Source: an uncultured Anaerolineae bacterium (GTDB lineage: Bacteria > Chloroflexota > Anaerolineae > B4-G1 > DUEL01). From it: a stretch of 13,016 nt of DNA. The stretch spans positions 1 through 13,016 of the forward strand of contig CALDFY010000030.1 in NCBI GenBank assembly GCA_937942115.1. Direction: 5' to 3'. The stretch's first letter is position 1, and each line of letters opens with the position of its first letter. Below are positions 6,383 through 12,491 of the stretch, one piece after another. A model generated the notes under the pieces. The model did not search any database, had not been told where the DNA came from, and was given only the letters and a program-made list of their open reading frames with translations. The translations under genes and the position numbers were made by a program.

Positions 6383-7585
6383 TCACGGGCTCCATCGGCG
6401 CGCGGCGTCGTACATCGCCGCAATGTTGGCCGGGGGGACATCATGCTGGATGTCGTGGATGGGGGCAAAGACGTAGCCACCCCCCGGCGCAAAGACGGAG
6501 AGACGATAGCGCACGTCCGCCTCCACCTCCTCCGGGCTGGCCCGGGGGAGCAATCCCTGGACATCGCACCCGCCGCCCCAAAAGACCAGCCGGTCCCCAA
6601 ACTCCCGCTTCAGCCGTTCCGGCTCCATCTTCGCCGCCGAGGTCTGCACCGGGTTGAGGATGTCCACCCCGGCCGCTATCAGGTCGGGGAGCAGGTCGTA
6701 GACCGAGCCGCAACTGTGGAGAAAGACCCGGGCGCGCGTGCGGGTGTGGACCAGGCCATACAACTCCCGATGATAGGGCTGAAACAGGCGCCGATAGACC
6801 TCGGGGGAAATCTGCAACCCCTGCTGGGTCCCGAAATCGTCCCCAAAACCGACTACGTCCACATACTCTCCCACCGCGTCCAGGTATCGCTCCAGGTCCT
6901 CCCGCGCCGCCTGGGCCAGTTTCGCCACCAGCGCGGCGGCGAAATCGGGGTTTCGCTTCAGGTCTATCAGCCAGCGGACCCAGCCCCGGGCGAACTGGGC
7001 GCCCTCAAAGAGGCTTCCGCCGAACCAGCCGACGATGGCGTATTCCGTCTCCTCGGAGAGGCGACGGGCGGACCGGTGCAGGAAGTCCAGTTCCTCTTCG
7101 GAGAGACGGGGCGGCTCCCAGCGCTCCAGGTCGGCGAGGGTGGCGTCGGCCAGGGGGGCGTCGCGGGGCACGAAGTGATACGTCCCGGCGGCCATCCAGT
7201 GGGAGATAGACCCGTCGGCGGCGCGGATAAGCAGGTCACCCTGAGGGGTCACCTCGGGCTCAAAGTCGGCGGAGATGAGGGCGGGGGCGCCGTCGGGGAG
7301 GCGCCAGGGCTTCCAGCGGGTGTTGCGGACGCCGGGGAGGGGCTCCAGGACGGGCAGGCCGATCACGTCCACCCCGAAGCGGCGGCGGACCGGTTCCTCC
7401 ACCTCGGCCAGTTGGAGGAGAATATCGGCCACGCGCACGGGGTCTCCATCCAGGCCCAGATATTCCTTGAGGCGCGCGTAGGCAACGGCACTGATGCCGG
7501 TGACGGGGGTCCCGCCCAGGTCTATGGGCACCCGGTCCGGCTCGCGGTGGGAGAGGGCAGCGCGTACCCGTTCACGGGAGTTCAT
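6383..7585 (-). CDS. Uroporphyrinogen decarboxylase family methyltransferase (MtaA/MtbA-like)
   Basis: The 400-residue product belongs to the UroD superfamily, and its features point to the corrinoid/methyltransferase branch rather than haem biosynthesis. FLHSCGSVYDLLPDLIAAG (288-306) is followed by VDILNPVQTSA (307-317), and GGGCDVQGLLP lies at 337-347. His290, Cys292 and Cys340 are placed like the zinc ligands of methylcobamide methyltransferases. The N terminus NSRERVRAALSHREPDRVPID is the usual start of this group. The ATG at 7583-7585 was chosen for that reason and for AGAGG upstream; an ATG 18 codons earlier only adds a non-conserved leader. It has its own promoter and ends at a palindrome, so it looks monocistronic. 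No corrinoid protein or partner methyltransferase is in view; the methyl donor is unknown. Confidence 0.9.
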   Translation of the reverse strand: MNSRERVRAALSHREPDRVPIDLGGTPVTGISAVAYARLKEYLGLDGDPVRVADILLQLAEVEEPVRRRFGVDVIGLPVLEPLPGVRNTRWKPWRLPDGAPALISADFEPEVTPQGDLLIRAADGSISHWMAAGTYHFVPRDAPLADATLADLERWEPPRLSEEELDFLHRSARRLSEETEYAIVGWFGGSLFEGAQFARGWVRWLIDLKRNPDFAAALVAKLAQAAREDLERYLDAVGEYVDVVGFGDDFGTQQGLQISPEVYRRLFQPYHRELYGLVHTRTRARVFLHSCGSVYDLLPDLIAAGVDILNPVQTSAAKMEPERLKREFGDRLVFWGGGCDVQGLLPRASPEEVEADVRYRLSVFAPGGGYVFAPIHDIQHDVPPANIAAMYDAARRWSP

Positions 7586-7629
7586 CGCAAAAGACCTCTG
7601 GCTCGGCGAAGAGGATGCAGACCCGGATA

Positions 7630-7658
7630 AGTGTACCACGAACGATGAGGCCTGGCAA
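7630..7658 (-). promoter_or_regulatory. Promoter for the UroD-family gene, divergent from rpmH
   Basis: The minus-strand -35 TTGCCA (plus 7653-7658) and -10 TACACT (plus 7630-7635) are separated by exactly 17 bp, and the -10 lies about 45 nt before the start codon. It stands back-to-back with the rpmH promoter, whose -35 begins 10 bp away. Confidence 0.6.
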
Positions 7659-7668
7659 CTTGTCGCGC

Positions 7669-7697
7669 TTGACCGCTTTCCTTCTCTGCGGTATAAT
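7669..7697 (+). promoter_or_regulatory. Promoter of the rpmH-rnpA-yidD operon
   Basis: TTGACC (7669-7674), a 17-bp spacer and a perfect TATAAT (7692-7697) form a near-consensus sigma-70-type promoter, as expected for a ribosomal protein operon. The leader to the rpmH start is about 60 nt. No clear DnaA boxes or other operators were seen between the divergent promoters. Confidence 0.8.
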
Positions 7698-7763
7698 GAA
7701 CCCGCTTCTCCGCCGGGGAGCCTTCGTGCGGAGATTCAATTTTGTATGGGGGATGTGCAGAGA

Positions 7764-7964
7764 ATGCCGAAGCGAACGTACCAGCCCAAAAAACGAAAGC
7801 GAATGCGGACGCACGGCTTCCGCGCCCGGATGGCCACACCCACCGGCCGTCGGGTGCTGAAGGCCCGACGGCTCAAAGGGCGCCATCAACTGACCGTCCA
7901 GCGCGAGTGGGCCAAAAAGTGGAACTGGAAGGAGAGCGCCCGCCGGCCCCGGCGCCGGGCGTAG
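7764..7964 (+). CDS. rpmH: Large ribosomal subunit protein bL34
   Basis: The product is 66 residues long. It opens MPKRTYQPKKRKRMRTHGFRA and continues with MATPTGRRVLKARRLKGRHQLTV, the near-invariant bL34 core, which sits in the 50S subunit bound to 23S rRNA. The family usually ends close to the LTV motif (about 44-50 residues); here about 20 further residues follow, including REWAKKWNWK and an Arg-rich end. The chosen ATG gives the canonical N terminus and has GGGGGA 10 nt upstream. An in-frame ATG at 7746 would add only six residues. The gene lies just behind a strong promoter and its DNA is also open in the rnpA frame throughout, so the extension overlaps the start of rnpA translation. Confidence 0.97.
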   Translation: MPKRTYQPKKRKRMRTHGFRARMATPTGRRVLKARRLKGRHQLTVQREWAKKWNWKESARRPRRRA

Positions 7965-8329
7965 GGCGGGAAAGGGACCGTCCGGTCCGGTGGCGGGAGG
8001 TCCGACTCCGGCGGTCGGCGGATTTTGACCGGGTCCGGCGGGAAGGCCGGACCTGGTCCCACCCGCTCTTCGTACTGATAGCCGCCCCCAACCCGATGGG
8101 TGTGACCCGCATCGGGGTCGTCGCCGGGCGTCGGGTCGGTAGGGCGGTCGCCCGCAACCGGGCCAAACGGCTGCTCCGGGAAGCGGCCCGTCATCTTCAC
8201 CCTCATCTGGCAACGGGTTGGGACCTGGTCCTCATCGCCCGACCGCCCATCCTGACCGTCAAGGGGCCCCAGGTGGAGGCCGCGCTGGAGGAACTGGCCC
8301 GGAAGGCCGGACTCTGGCAGGAGGAATGA
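7907..8329 (+). CDS. rnpA: Ribonuclease P protein component, overlapping rpmH
   Basis: The product is the protein subunit of RNase P, which supports the catalytic RNA in removing tRNA 5' leaders. The conserved body starts at RLRRSADFDRVRREGR (from about 8003) and contains the RNR signature RRVGRAVARNRAKRLLRE and the strand DLVLIARPP. No ATG, GTG or TTG exists in this frame between the rpmH stop (7964) and the conserved body, so translation must begin inside or before rpmH. GTG at 7907 (140 residues, used here) or 7919 (136 residues) lacks a convincing ribosome binding site. TTG at 7742, with GGAG 8 nt upstream, would give 195 residues and nest rpmH wholly within rnpA, as described for Thermus. 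The body is certain, the start open. The yidD ribosome binding site lies in its last codons. Confidence 0.93.
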   Translation: MGQKVELEGERPPAPAPGVGRERDRPVRWREVRLRRSADFDRVRREGRTWSHPLFVLIAAPNPMGVTRIGVVAGRRVGRAVARNRAKRLLREAARHLHPHLATGWDLVLIARPPILTVKGPQVEAALEELARKAGLWQEE

Positions 8330-8332
8330 ACG

Positions 8333-8551
8333 ATGAAATACATATTGCTGGCCCTGATCCGACTGTGGCAGTGGACGTTCTCGCGCGTCCTGCCGCCGAC
8401 CTGTCGCTTTTACCCCTCTTGCTCCCACTACGGCTACGAGGCCATCTCCCGCTACGGCGTCCTGCGCGGCGGCTGGCTGACGGTCAAACGGCTCTCCCGC
8501 TGCCACCCCTTCCACCCAGGCGGATACGACCCCGTCCCCGAACTTCAGTAA
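8333..8551 (+). CDS. yidD: Membrane protein insertion efficiency factor YidD
   Basis: The 72-residue product has the YidD signature PPTCRFYPSCSHYGYEAI (22-39), then GVLRGGWLTVKRLSRCHPF and GGYDPVP. Three cysteines in the usual positions are present. YidD is a small inner-face membrane-associated protein that aids YidC-dependent insertion; its exact mechanism is not settled. The N-terminal YILLALIRLWQW stretch is amphipathic or hydrophobic as expected. AGGAGGA (8319-8325) sits 7 nt before the ATG, inside the end of rnpA, and only 3 nt separate the two genes, so coupling is likely. Length and motif order are normal. Confidence 0.96.
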   Translation: MKYILLALIRLWQWTFSRVLPPTCRFYPSCSHYGYEAISRYGVLRGGWLTVKRLSRCHPFHPGGYDPVPELQ

Positions 8552-8552
8552 A

Positions 8553-8588
8553 CCGGTAGACTGGTAACTGGTATACTGGTATTGGTAG
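8553..8588. repeat. Quasi-tandem ACTGGTA spacer repeat between yidD and the lipoprotein gene
   Basis: This is a short run of ACTGGTA/ACTGGTAT units with period about 8-9 nt, beginning 2 nt after the yidD stop codon. It contains many small TACCAGT/ACTGGTA-type half sites. The lipoprotein ribosome binding site lies just after it, not within it. Confidence 0.65.
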
Positions 8589-8612
8589 ATGGGTCATAAG
8601 GAGTGCCCCAGC

Positions 8613-9728
8613 GTGAATAGACGATTCCCTCTTACTACTTTCGCCCTGGTCCTCATGGCTGTCCTCCTCCTCGCCGGCTGTTCCGGCGGCGTCCAAGCCA
8701 CCACCTGGACCACCCTGATTCTCCATGACGGGACCCTCTACGTGGCGGACCTGGAACAGGTGCGGGCGCTGGACGCGGAGACCGGTCAGGAGACCTGGGC
8801 CTTCCCCCCCACGCCGGACCTGCGCCAGTACGGCCCCTTTTACACGGTCACCCTGCTGAACGACGAACTGCTTCTGGTTACCTCCTACGAACGGACCGGG
8901 GGGGGCCTTTTCGCCCGCTCCCAGGGTGTGCTGCGCGCCCTTTCCCGTAACGGCGGTCGGCTGGCCTGGCCTCAACCCTTCACGGCGGGCGGGGAATTCA
9001 TCGCCCCCGGCGCCGCCGGAGACGGCATCTTCGTCATCGGCAACAGCGACGGCAACGTCTACGGCCTGCGGATAGAGGACGGCTCCCTGGTCTGGCAATA
9101 CCCCACCCAGGGTCGGGTCTGGGCGACGCCCCTGATCATCTCCGATACCGTCTACATCGCCTCCCTGGACCATCACCTCTATGCGCTGGACCTGGAGACC
9201 GGCGCGCTGCGCTGGCGGTTCGGGGCCGGCAGTGCGATGGCCGACCGCCCCCTCGTCCTGACGGATACCCTCTACATCGGTTCATTTGACCACAACCTCT
9301 ATGCTCTCCGGCTGACCGACGGCACCGAAATCTGGCGCTTTACCGGCGCCAACTGGTTCTGGGGCACCCCCGCCGGCGACGGCACCCGTCTCTACGCCGC
9401 CGACGTGAACGGCAACGTCTACGCGCTGGACGCCGCCACCGGGCAGGAAATCTGGCGCAGCCGGGTGCAGGGGACGGTGCGGCTGGGGCCGGCGCTGAGC
9501 CCGGACGGGAAGCGGCTGCTCATCGCCAGCGAGAACGGCACCCTCTTCGGCCTGGATACCGCCGACGGCTTCGTCCTCTGGCAGCAGGCCGGGCAGGGAC
9601 AACTGGGCTCCATGGCCATCGGCGGGGAGAAGGTCTACGTGACCCGCATCAACGCCCCTCAGCGCGTCCAGGCCTTCTACGTGGAGAACGGCCGCCCGGT
9701 CTGGTCGTATCCGGCGCAACAGCAGTAA
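8613..9728 (+). CDS. PQQ-type beta-propeller lipoprotein (BamB-like fold) in the yidC operon
   Basis: The 371-residue product begins with a short basic N terminus, a hydrophobic core (ALVLMAVLLL) and the lipobox LLAGC with Cys23, so it is predicted to be a lipid-anchored extracytoplasmic protein. The rest shows eight PQQ-like repeats of the pattern (L/V)YALDxxTGxxxW, for example LYALDLETGALRWRF, VYALDAATGQEIWRS and LFGLDTADGFVLWQQ. This is consistent with one eight-bladed propeller. No quinoprotein active site is evident, so a binding or scaffold role is likelier. GTG at 8613 was chosen because AAGGAG (8598-8603) stands 9 nt upstream; an ATG 8 codons earlier lies before that site and lengthens the signal peptide awkwardly. 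Placed between yidD and yidC, it may assist membrane protein biogenesis, which is inference only. Confidence 0.88.
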   Translation: MNRRFPLTTFALVLMAVLLLAGCSGGVQATTWTTLILHDGTLYVADLEQVRALDAETGQETWAFPPTPDLRQYGPFYTVTLLNDELLLVTSYERTGGGLFARSQGVLRALSRNGGRLAWPQPFTAGGEFIAPGAAGDGIFVIGNSDGNVYGLRIEDGSLVWQYPTQGRVWATPLIISDTVYIASLDHHLYALDLETGALRWRFGAGSAMADRPLVLTDTLYIGSFDHNLYALRLTDGTEIWRFTGANWFWGTPAGDGTRLYAADVNGNVYALDAATGQEIWRSRVQGTVRLGPALSPDGKRLLIASENGTLFGLDTADGFVLWQQAGQGQLGSMAIGGEKVYVTRINAPQRVQAFYVENGRPVWSYPAQQQ

Positions 9729-9729
9729 C

Positions 9730-9755
9730 GGAACACGGAGTACGGAATACGGAGT
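9730..9755. repeat. Quasi-tandem ACGGAGT spacer repeat that supplies the yidC ribosome binding site
   Basis: Units ACACGGAGT, ACGGAAT and ACGGAGT follow each other with a period of about 8 nt directly after the lipoprotein stop codon. The last unit's GGAG (9751-9754) lies 10 nt before the yidC start and is the only recognisable ribosome binding site for that gene. Confidence 0.6.
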
Positions 9756-9764
9756 AGTGATGAA

Positions 9765-10562
9765 ATGTGGGATTTCCTGATTCTGAACCCAATGGTGAAT
9801 CTCCTGTTGCTATTCTACCGCCTCCTGGGCCACCAGACGGTGCTGGCCATCACGGCGCTCACGCTGGTGGTGCGGCTGGCCGTCCTGCCGCTGACGTTGA
9901 AGCAGCAGCAGTCCGCCCGCCGGATGCAGGAACTCCAGCCGGAACTGGCGAAACTCCAGAAACGGTACGCGAATGACAAGGAAACGTTAGCCCGGAAACA
10001 GATGGAACTCTACCGGCAAGCCGGTATCAATCCGATGGGAGGATGCCTGCCACTCCTGATCCAACTGCCCCTCCTCTACGGCCTCTGGCAGGCCATTATG
10101 CGCACCCTGGCAGCCAGCCCGATGGAACTGATCCGCCTCTCCCAGAACATCTACGCTTTCATCCCCGGCCTGACCTCCCTCATCCCGTTGCAGAGTCGGT
10201 TCCTGTGGATGGACCTGGGCCAGCCGGACCCATACTATATCCTTCCAGTCCTGGTGGTGGTCACGTCTTGGCTTTCCCAGAAAATCCTGACCCCGCCGTC
10301 CATCGACCCTCAATCGGCGGCGATAAACCAGCAGATGATGATTATGATGCCGCTGATGTTCGGGTTTTTCTCCATCTCCTTCGCCTCCGGACTCTCTATC
10401 TACTTCATCATCTCCAACCTGGTCACCCTCCTTCAATACTTCGTGACGCCGCGACCGAAGCCCGCCTCCGGGGGAGAGGCGGAGGGGCCGAAGGAGCCCG
10501 AGCGGCCCAAGGAGCGGGAGCGGCCACCTCAGGCCCCCCGGCGGAGAGGTAAAAGCAGATAG
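9765..10562 (+). CDS. yidC: YidC/Oxa1 family membrane protein insertase
   Basis: The 265-residue product is the short, single-domain form of YidC, without the large periplasmic domain of proteobacterial YidC. Hydrophobic segments lie at about 3-20, 25-43, 92-112, 157-171 and 195-227. Arg37 in VVRLAVLPLTLKQ is the positively charged residue of the substrate groove. Other family landmarks are the coiled, charged cytosolic segment QELQPELAKLQKRY, INPMGGCLPLLIQLPLLYGLW (88-108), the FLWMDLGQPDPYYILP region (146-161), and MMPLMFGFFS. The tail (about 230-265) is rich in Pro, Glu, Lys and Arg, as in insertases that contact ribosomes. It inserts and folds membrane proteins, alone or with SecYEG. Neighbours yidD and jag are its usual partners. 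No N-terminal lipobox is visible, unlike some Firmicute homologues. Confidence 0.95.
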   Translation: MWDFLILNPMVNLLLLFYRLLGHQTVLAITALTLVVRLAVLPLTLKQQQSARRMQELQPELAKLQKRYANDKETLARKQMELYRQAGINPMGGCLPLLIQLPLLYGLWQAIMRTLAASPMELIRLSQNIYAFIPGLTSLIPLQSRFLWMDLGQPDPYYILPVLVVVTSWLSQKILTPPSIDPQSAAINQQMMIMMPLMFGFFSISFASGLSIYFIISNLVTLLQYFVTPRPKPASGGEAEGPKEPERPKERERPPQAPRRRGKSR

Positions 10563-10580
10563 GGGGAAACATCCTCTGGG

Positions 10581-10734
10581 GTAACTACCCACCCCAATGG
10601 CCGGGATGCCCATTTCCGCCCGCCGCTGAAGCGGCGGGCTCAAGTACCAAAGCCCTGACGGGCTATCCGAAAGCCCCCGAAGGGGGCTTCGCATTCTGAG
10701 CCAGGGGCTTTTAGCCCCTGGCGTAGGTAGTTTC
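10581..10734. repeat. Four-hairpin intergenic element after yidC, possible MITE or structured RNA
   Basis: This fills most of the 312-nt gap between yidC and jag. Terminal near-inverted repeats GTAACTACC (10581-10589) and GGTAGTTTC (10726-10734) enclose four consecutive stems. They are GCCCGCCGC-TGAA-GCGGCGGGC (10618-10639, 9 bp perfect), AGCCC-TGAC-GGGCT (10651-10664), AAGCCCCC-GAA-GGGGGCTT (10671-10689, 8 bp perfect) and GCCAGGGGC-TTTTA-GCCCCTGGC (10700-10722, 9 bp perfect). The pattern resembles ends or non-autonomous derivatives of IS200/IS605-like elements, but no transposase or TnpB is present and I cannot confirm it. It could also act as a transcript stabiliser or attenuator between yidC and jag. 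From 10735 to 10819 I see nothing recognisable. Confidence 0.6.
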
Positions 10735-10819
10735 GCCAGAAGACGTATATCAGGCGATGCAGTATGCGGCATGGGTCGTTTCGGACCAGATTCAACCTGT
10801 GCCAGCCGTATAGGTCGCT

Positions 10820-10846
10820 CTGTGGTCTGTCGCCTGTGGTCTGTCG
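10820..10846. repeat. 13-bp direct repeat CTGTGGTCTGTCG upstream of jag
   Basis: Two perfect copies of CTGTGGTCTGTCG at 10820-10832 and 10834-10846 are separated by one base. They lie about 30 nt before the jag start codon. Like the other spacer repeats in this window they occupy the last stretch before a gene, here without supplying the ribosome binding site. Confidence 0.75.
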
Positions 10847-10874
10847 TCCGCAGTCAAACAAAGTGAGGGCATAA

Positions 10875-11603
10875 ATGAGCGCAGAAAGCAAGATTTTCTT
10901 TGGCGAAACAGTAGAGGCCGCCATCGCGGCCGGGCTGACCGCGCTGAGGCTCCCGCGCGAGGCGGTGGAGATTGAGATTCTGGACGAAGGGAGTCGCGGC
11001 ATCCTGGGCATCGGCGCCCGGATGGCGCGGGTCCGGCTCACGCCGCGAGTCGCCCCCGCGACGATCCCTGTGCCGGCCCCGCCCCCGGCCCCAACCCCGA
11101 CGGCCTTCCCGGCCGCTCCGGAGTCACCTGCCGCCGAGGTGGCCCGCTCCACCCTGGCGGACCTCCTCCAGCATCTGGGCTACTCTGCCCAGATTCAGGT
11201 TCGCTCGGCGGAGCCGGCGACGGATGAGGAGATGGCGACGATCGTGCTGGACATCCAGACCGCTGGAGCGGATACGCTGATCGGCCCGCGAGGGGAGACG
11301 CTGGCCGCCCTTCAGCACATCCTGCGCCTGCTGGTCAATCGGAAAATGGGCCATATGGTCAATCTGGTGGTGGATGTCCAGGGCTATAAGGAGCGGCGGG
11401 CGCAGAACCTTCGCCGTCTGGCGGAGCGGATGGCCGGCCAGGCCGTTCGGAGCGGGCGCACCGTCTATCTGGAGCCGATGCCCCCCTACGAGCGCCGCAT
11501 CATCCACCTGGCGCTCCGGGACCATCCCGACGTCACCACCCAGAGCATCGGCGAAGGCAACCGCCGCCGGGTCACCATCATCCCCCGGGTAGGCAAGGAG
11601 TAG
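10875..11603 (+). CDS. jag: Jag/SpoIIIJ-associated RNA-binding protein (Jag_N-KH-R3H)
   Basis: The 242-residue product has the three expected domains in order. Jag_N spans about 6-57 (FFGETVEAAIAAGL, EILDEGSRGILGIGARMARV). A Pro/Ala-rich linker runs over 58-88. A KH-like domain follows with the GxxG loop IGPRGETLAAL (136-146), and an R3H domain contains PPYERRIIHLAL (203-214) with Arg207/Arg208/His211 and ends in RRVTIIPR. The family (also called KhpB or EloR) binds RNA, and in Gram-positive bacteria it affects cell division and cell-wall elongation. Its place directly after yidC is conserved. GAGGG lies 5 nt before the ATG. The stop codon overlaps the kinase start (TAGTG). Full length, no oddities apart from the long Pro/Ala linker. 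Confidence 0.95.
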   Translation: MSAESKIFFGETVEAAIAAGLTALRLPREAVEIEILDEGSRGILGIGARMARVRLTPRVAPATIPVPAPPPAPTPTAFPAAPESPAAEVARSTLADLLQHLGYSAQIQVRSAEPATDEEMATIVLDIQTAGADTLIGPRGETLAALQHILRLLVNRKMGHMVNLVVDVQGYKERRAQNLRRLAERMAGQAVRSGRTVYLEPMPPYERRIIHLALRDHPDVTTQSIGEGNRRRVTIIPRVGKE

Positions 11604-12487
11604 TGGGGACCGTCTGGGATTACCTCGTCATCGGTCACGTGACGCAGGACCGGCTGCCGGACGGCTCGCTGACCCCCGGCGGCACGGCGGCCTACGCCGC
11701 CCGCACCGCCCGCGCCCTCGGCCTGCGTACCGCCGTCCTCACCAGCGCCGACGACGCCCTGGACCTGAACGCCGTCCTCCCCGACGTGGAAATCTACCGC
11801 CTCCCGGCGGCCACCAGCACCATCTTTGAAAACCGCTACACCGCAGACGGGCGAGTCCAGTTCCTCCACGCCCGCGCCGCCCCCCTCACTCCCGACACCA
11901 TCCATAGCGCAAGATTGATCTTGCGCCTCTTGCGTCTCCGCGCGGGCATCCTCCACCTGGGCCCCGTGGCGCGGGAATGCGACCCCGCCCTGGCCGACCA
12001 TATCCCTGCCGACTTCCTGGGCCTGACCCCTCAGGGCTGGATGCGCCGCTGGGATGGGGCCGGACGGGTCTTTCGCGGCCCCTGGGAGGAGGCGGAGGAC
12101 TGGCTCCCGCGCGCCGGCGCTGTCGTCCTGAGCGAAGAGGACATCGGCGGCGATGAATCGCTGGCGGCCCGCTGGGCCGCGCAGACCCGCATCCTGGCCG
12201 TCACCCGGGGGGCGCGGGGGTGCTCCGTCTATGCCGACGGCCGGGTCTGGCACCTGCCGGCCTTCCCGGCCCGGGAGGTGGACCCCACCGGCGCGGGGGA
12301 CGTCTTCGCGGCCGTCTTCTTTACCCGCCTCTGGCGAGGAGACGACCCGGTGCAGGCCGCCCGCCGGGCCAACTGCATCGCCGCCATCTCCGTCACCCGT
12401 CCCGGCCTCTCCGGCACCCCGACCCCGGCGGAAGTCGCCCGTTGCCTGGAAACCACCGCTCCCATTGGTCATTTGTTGGATTGTTAA
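11603..12487 (+). CDS. PfkB family carbohydrate/nucleoside kinase
   Basis: The 294-residue product shows the ribokinase (PfkB) fold signatures. The glycine-rich PGGTAAYAARTARALGL (25-41) is near the sugar site, and DPTGAGDVFAAVFF (227-240) is the second signature, with Asp233 as likely catalytic base and GAGD as anion hole. AVTRGARGCSVY (199-210) matches the nucleotide-binding strand region. Substrate cannot be deduced; the N-terminal lid appears short. The GTG start overlaps the jag stop by one base (TAGTG), with AAGGAG only 2 nt upstream, so coupling to jag is likely. The gene carries an internal 20-bp palindrome (11907-11926) that encodes SARLILR within residues 102-108, followed by a second Leu/Arg-rich stretch, where an insertion relative to relatives is suspected. 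The parA gene follows 4 nt downstream. Confidence 0.85.
   Translation: MGTVWDYLVIGHVTQDRLPDGSLTPGGTAAYAARTARALGLRTAVLTSADDALDLNAVLPDVEIYRLPAATSTIFENRYTADGRVQFLHARAAPLTPDTIHSARLILRLLRLRAGILHLGPVARECDPALADHIPADFLGLTPQGWMRRWDGAGRVFRGPWEEAEDWLPRAGAVVLSEEDIGGDESLAARWAAQTRILAVTRGARGCSVYADGRVWHLPAFPAREVDPTGAGDVFAAVFFTRLWRGDDPVQAARRANCIAAISVTRPGLSGTPTPAEVARCLETTAPIGHLLDC
11907..11926. repeat. 20-bp palindrome inside the PfkB gene
   Basis: GCGCAAGAT-TG-ATCTTGCGC forms two perfect 9-bp arms around a 2-nt centre, within codons about 102-108 of the kinase gene. The same core occurs at 1118-1148. It preserves the reading frame and encodes a Leu/Arg-rich run. Confidence 0.75.
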
Positions 12488-12491
12488 TTTT

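Noticed and set aside
5270..7630. Plus-strand open frame of 786 codons opposite the chlI-like and UroD-family genes
   Set aside because: Shadow frame over two conserved minus-strand genes. It crosses a promoter and a palindrome, and its translation shows no domain.
7586..7763. Possible chromosomal origin between the divergent UroD-family and rpmH genes
   Set aside because: The gap is short and taken up by two promoters. No DnaA-box consensus or AT-rich unwinding stretch was found, and dnaA is not adjacent.
10640..10874. Minus-strand frame across the yidC-jag gap, reading LVRNDPCRILHRLIYVFWRN, considered as a transposase remnant
   Set aside because: I cannot match it to a known family. The frame continues antisense into jag, and part of it is simply the hairpin element; too weak to annotate.
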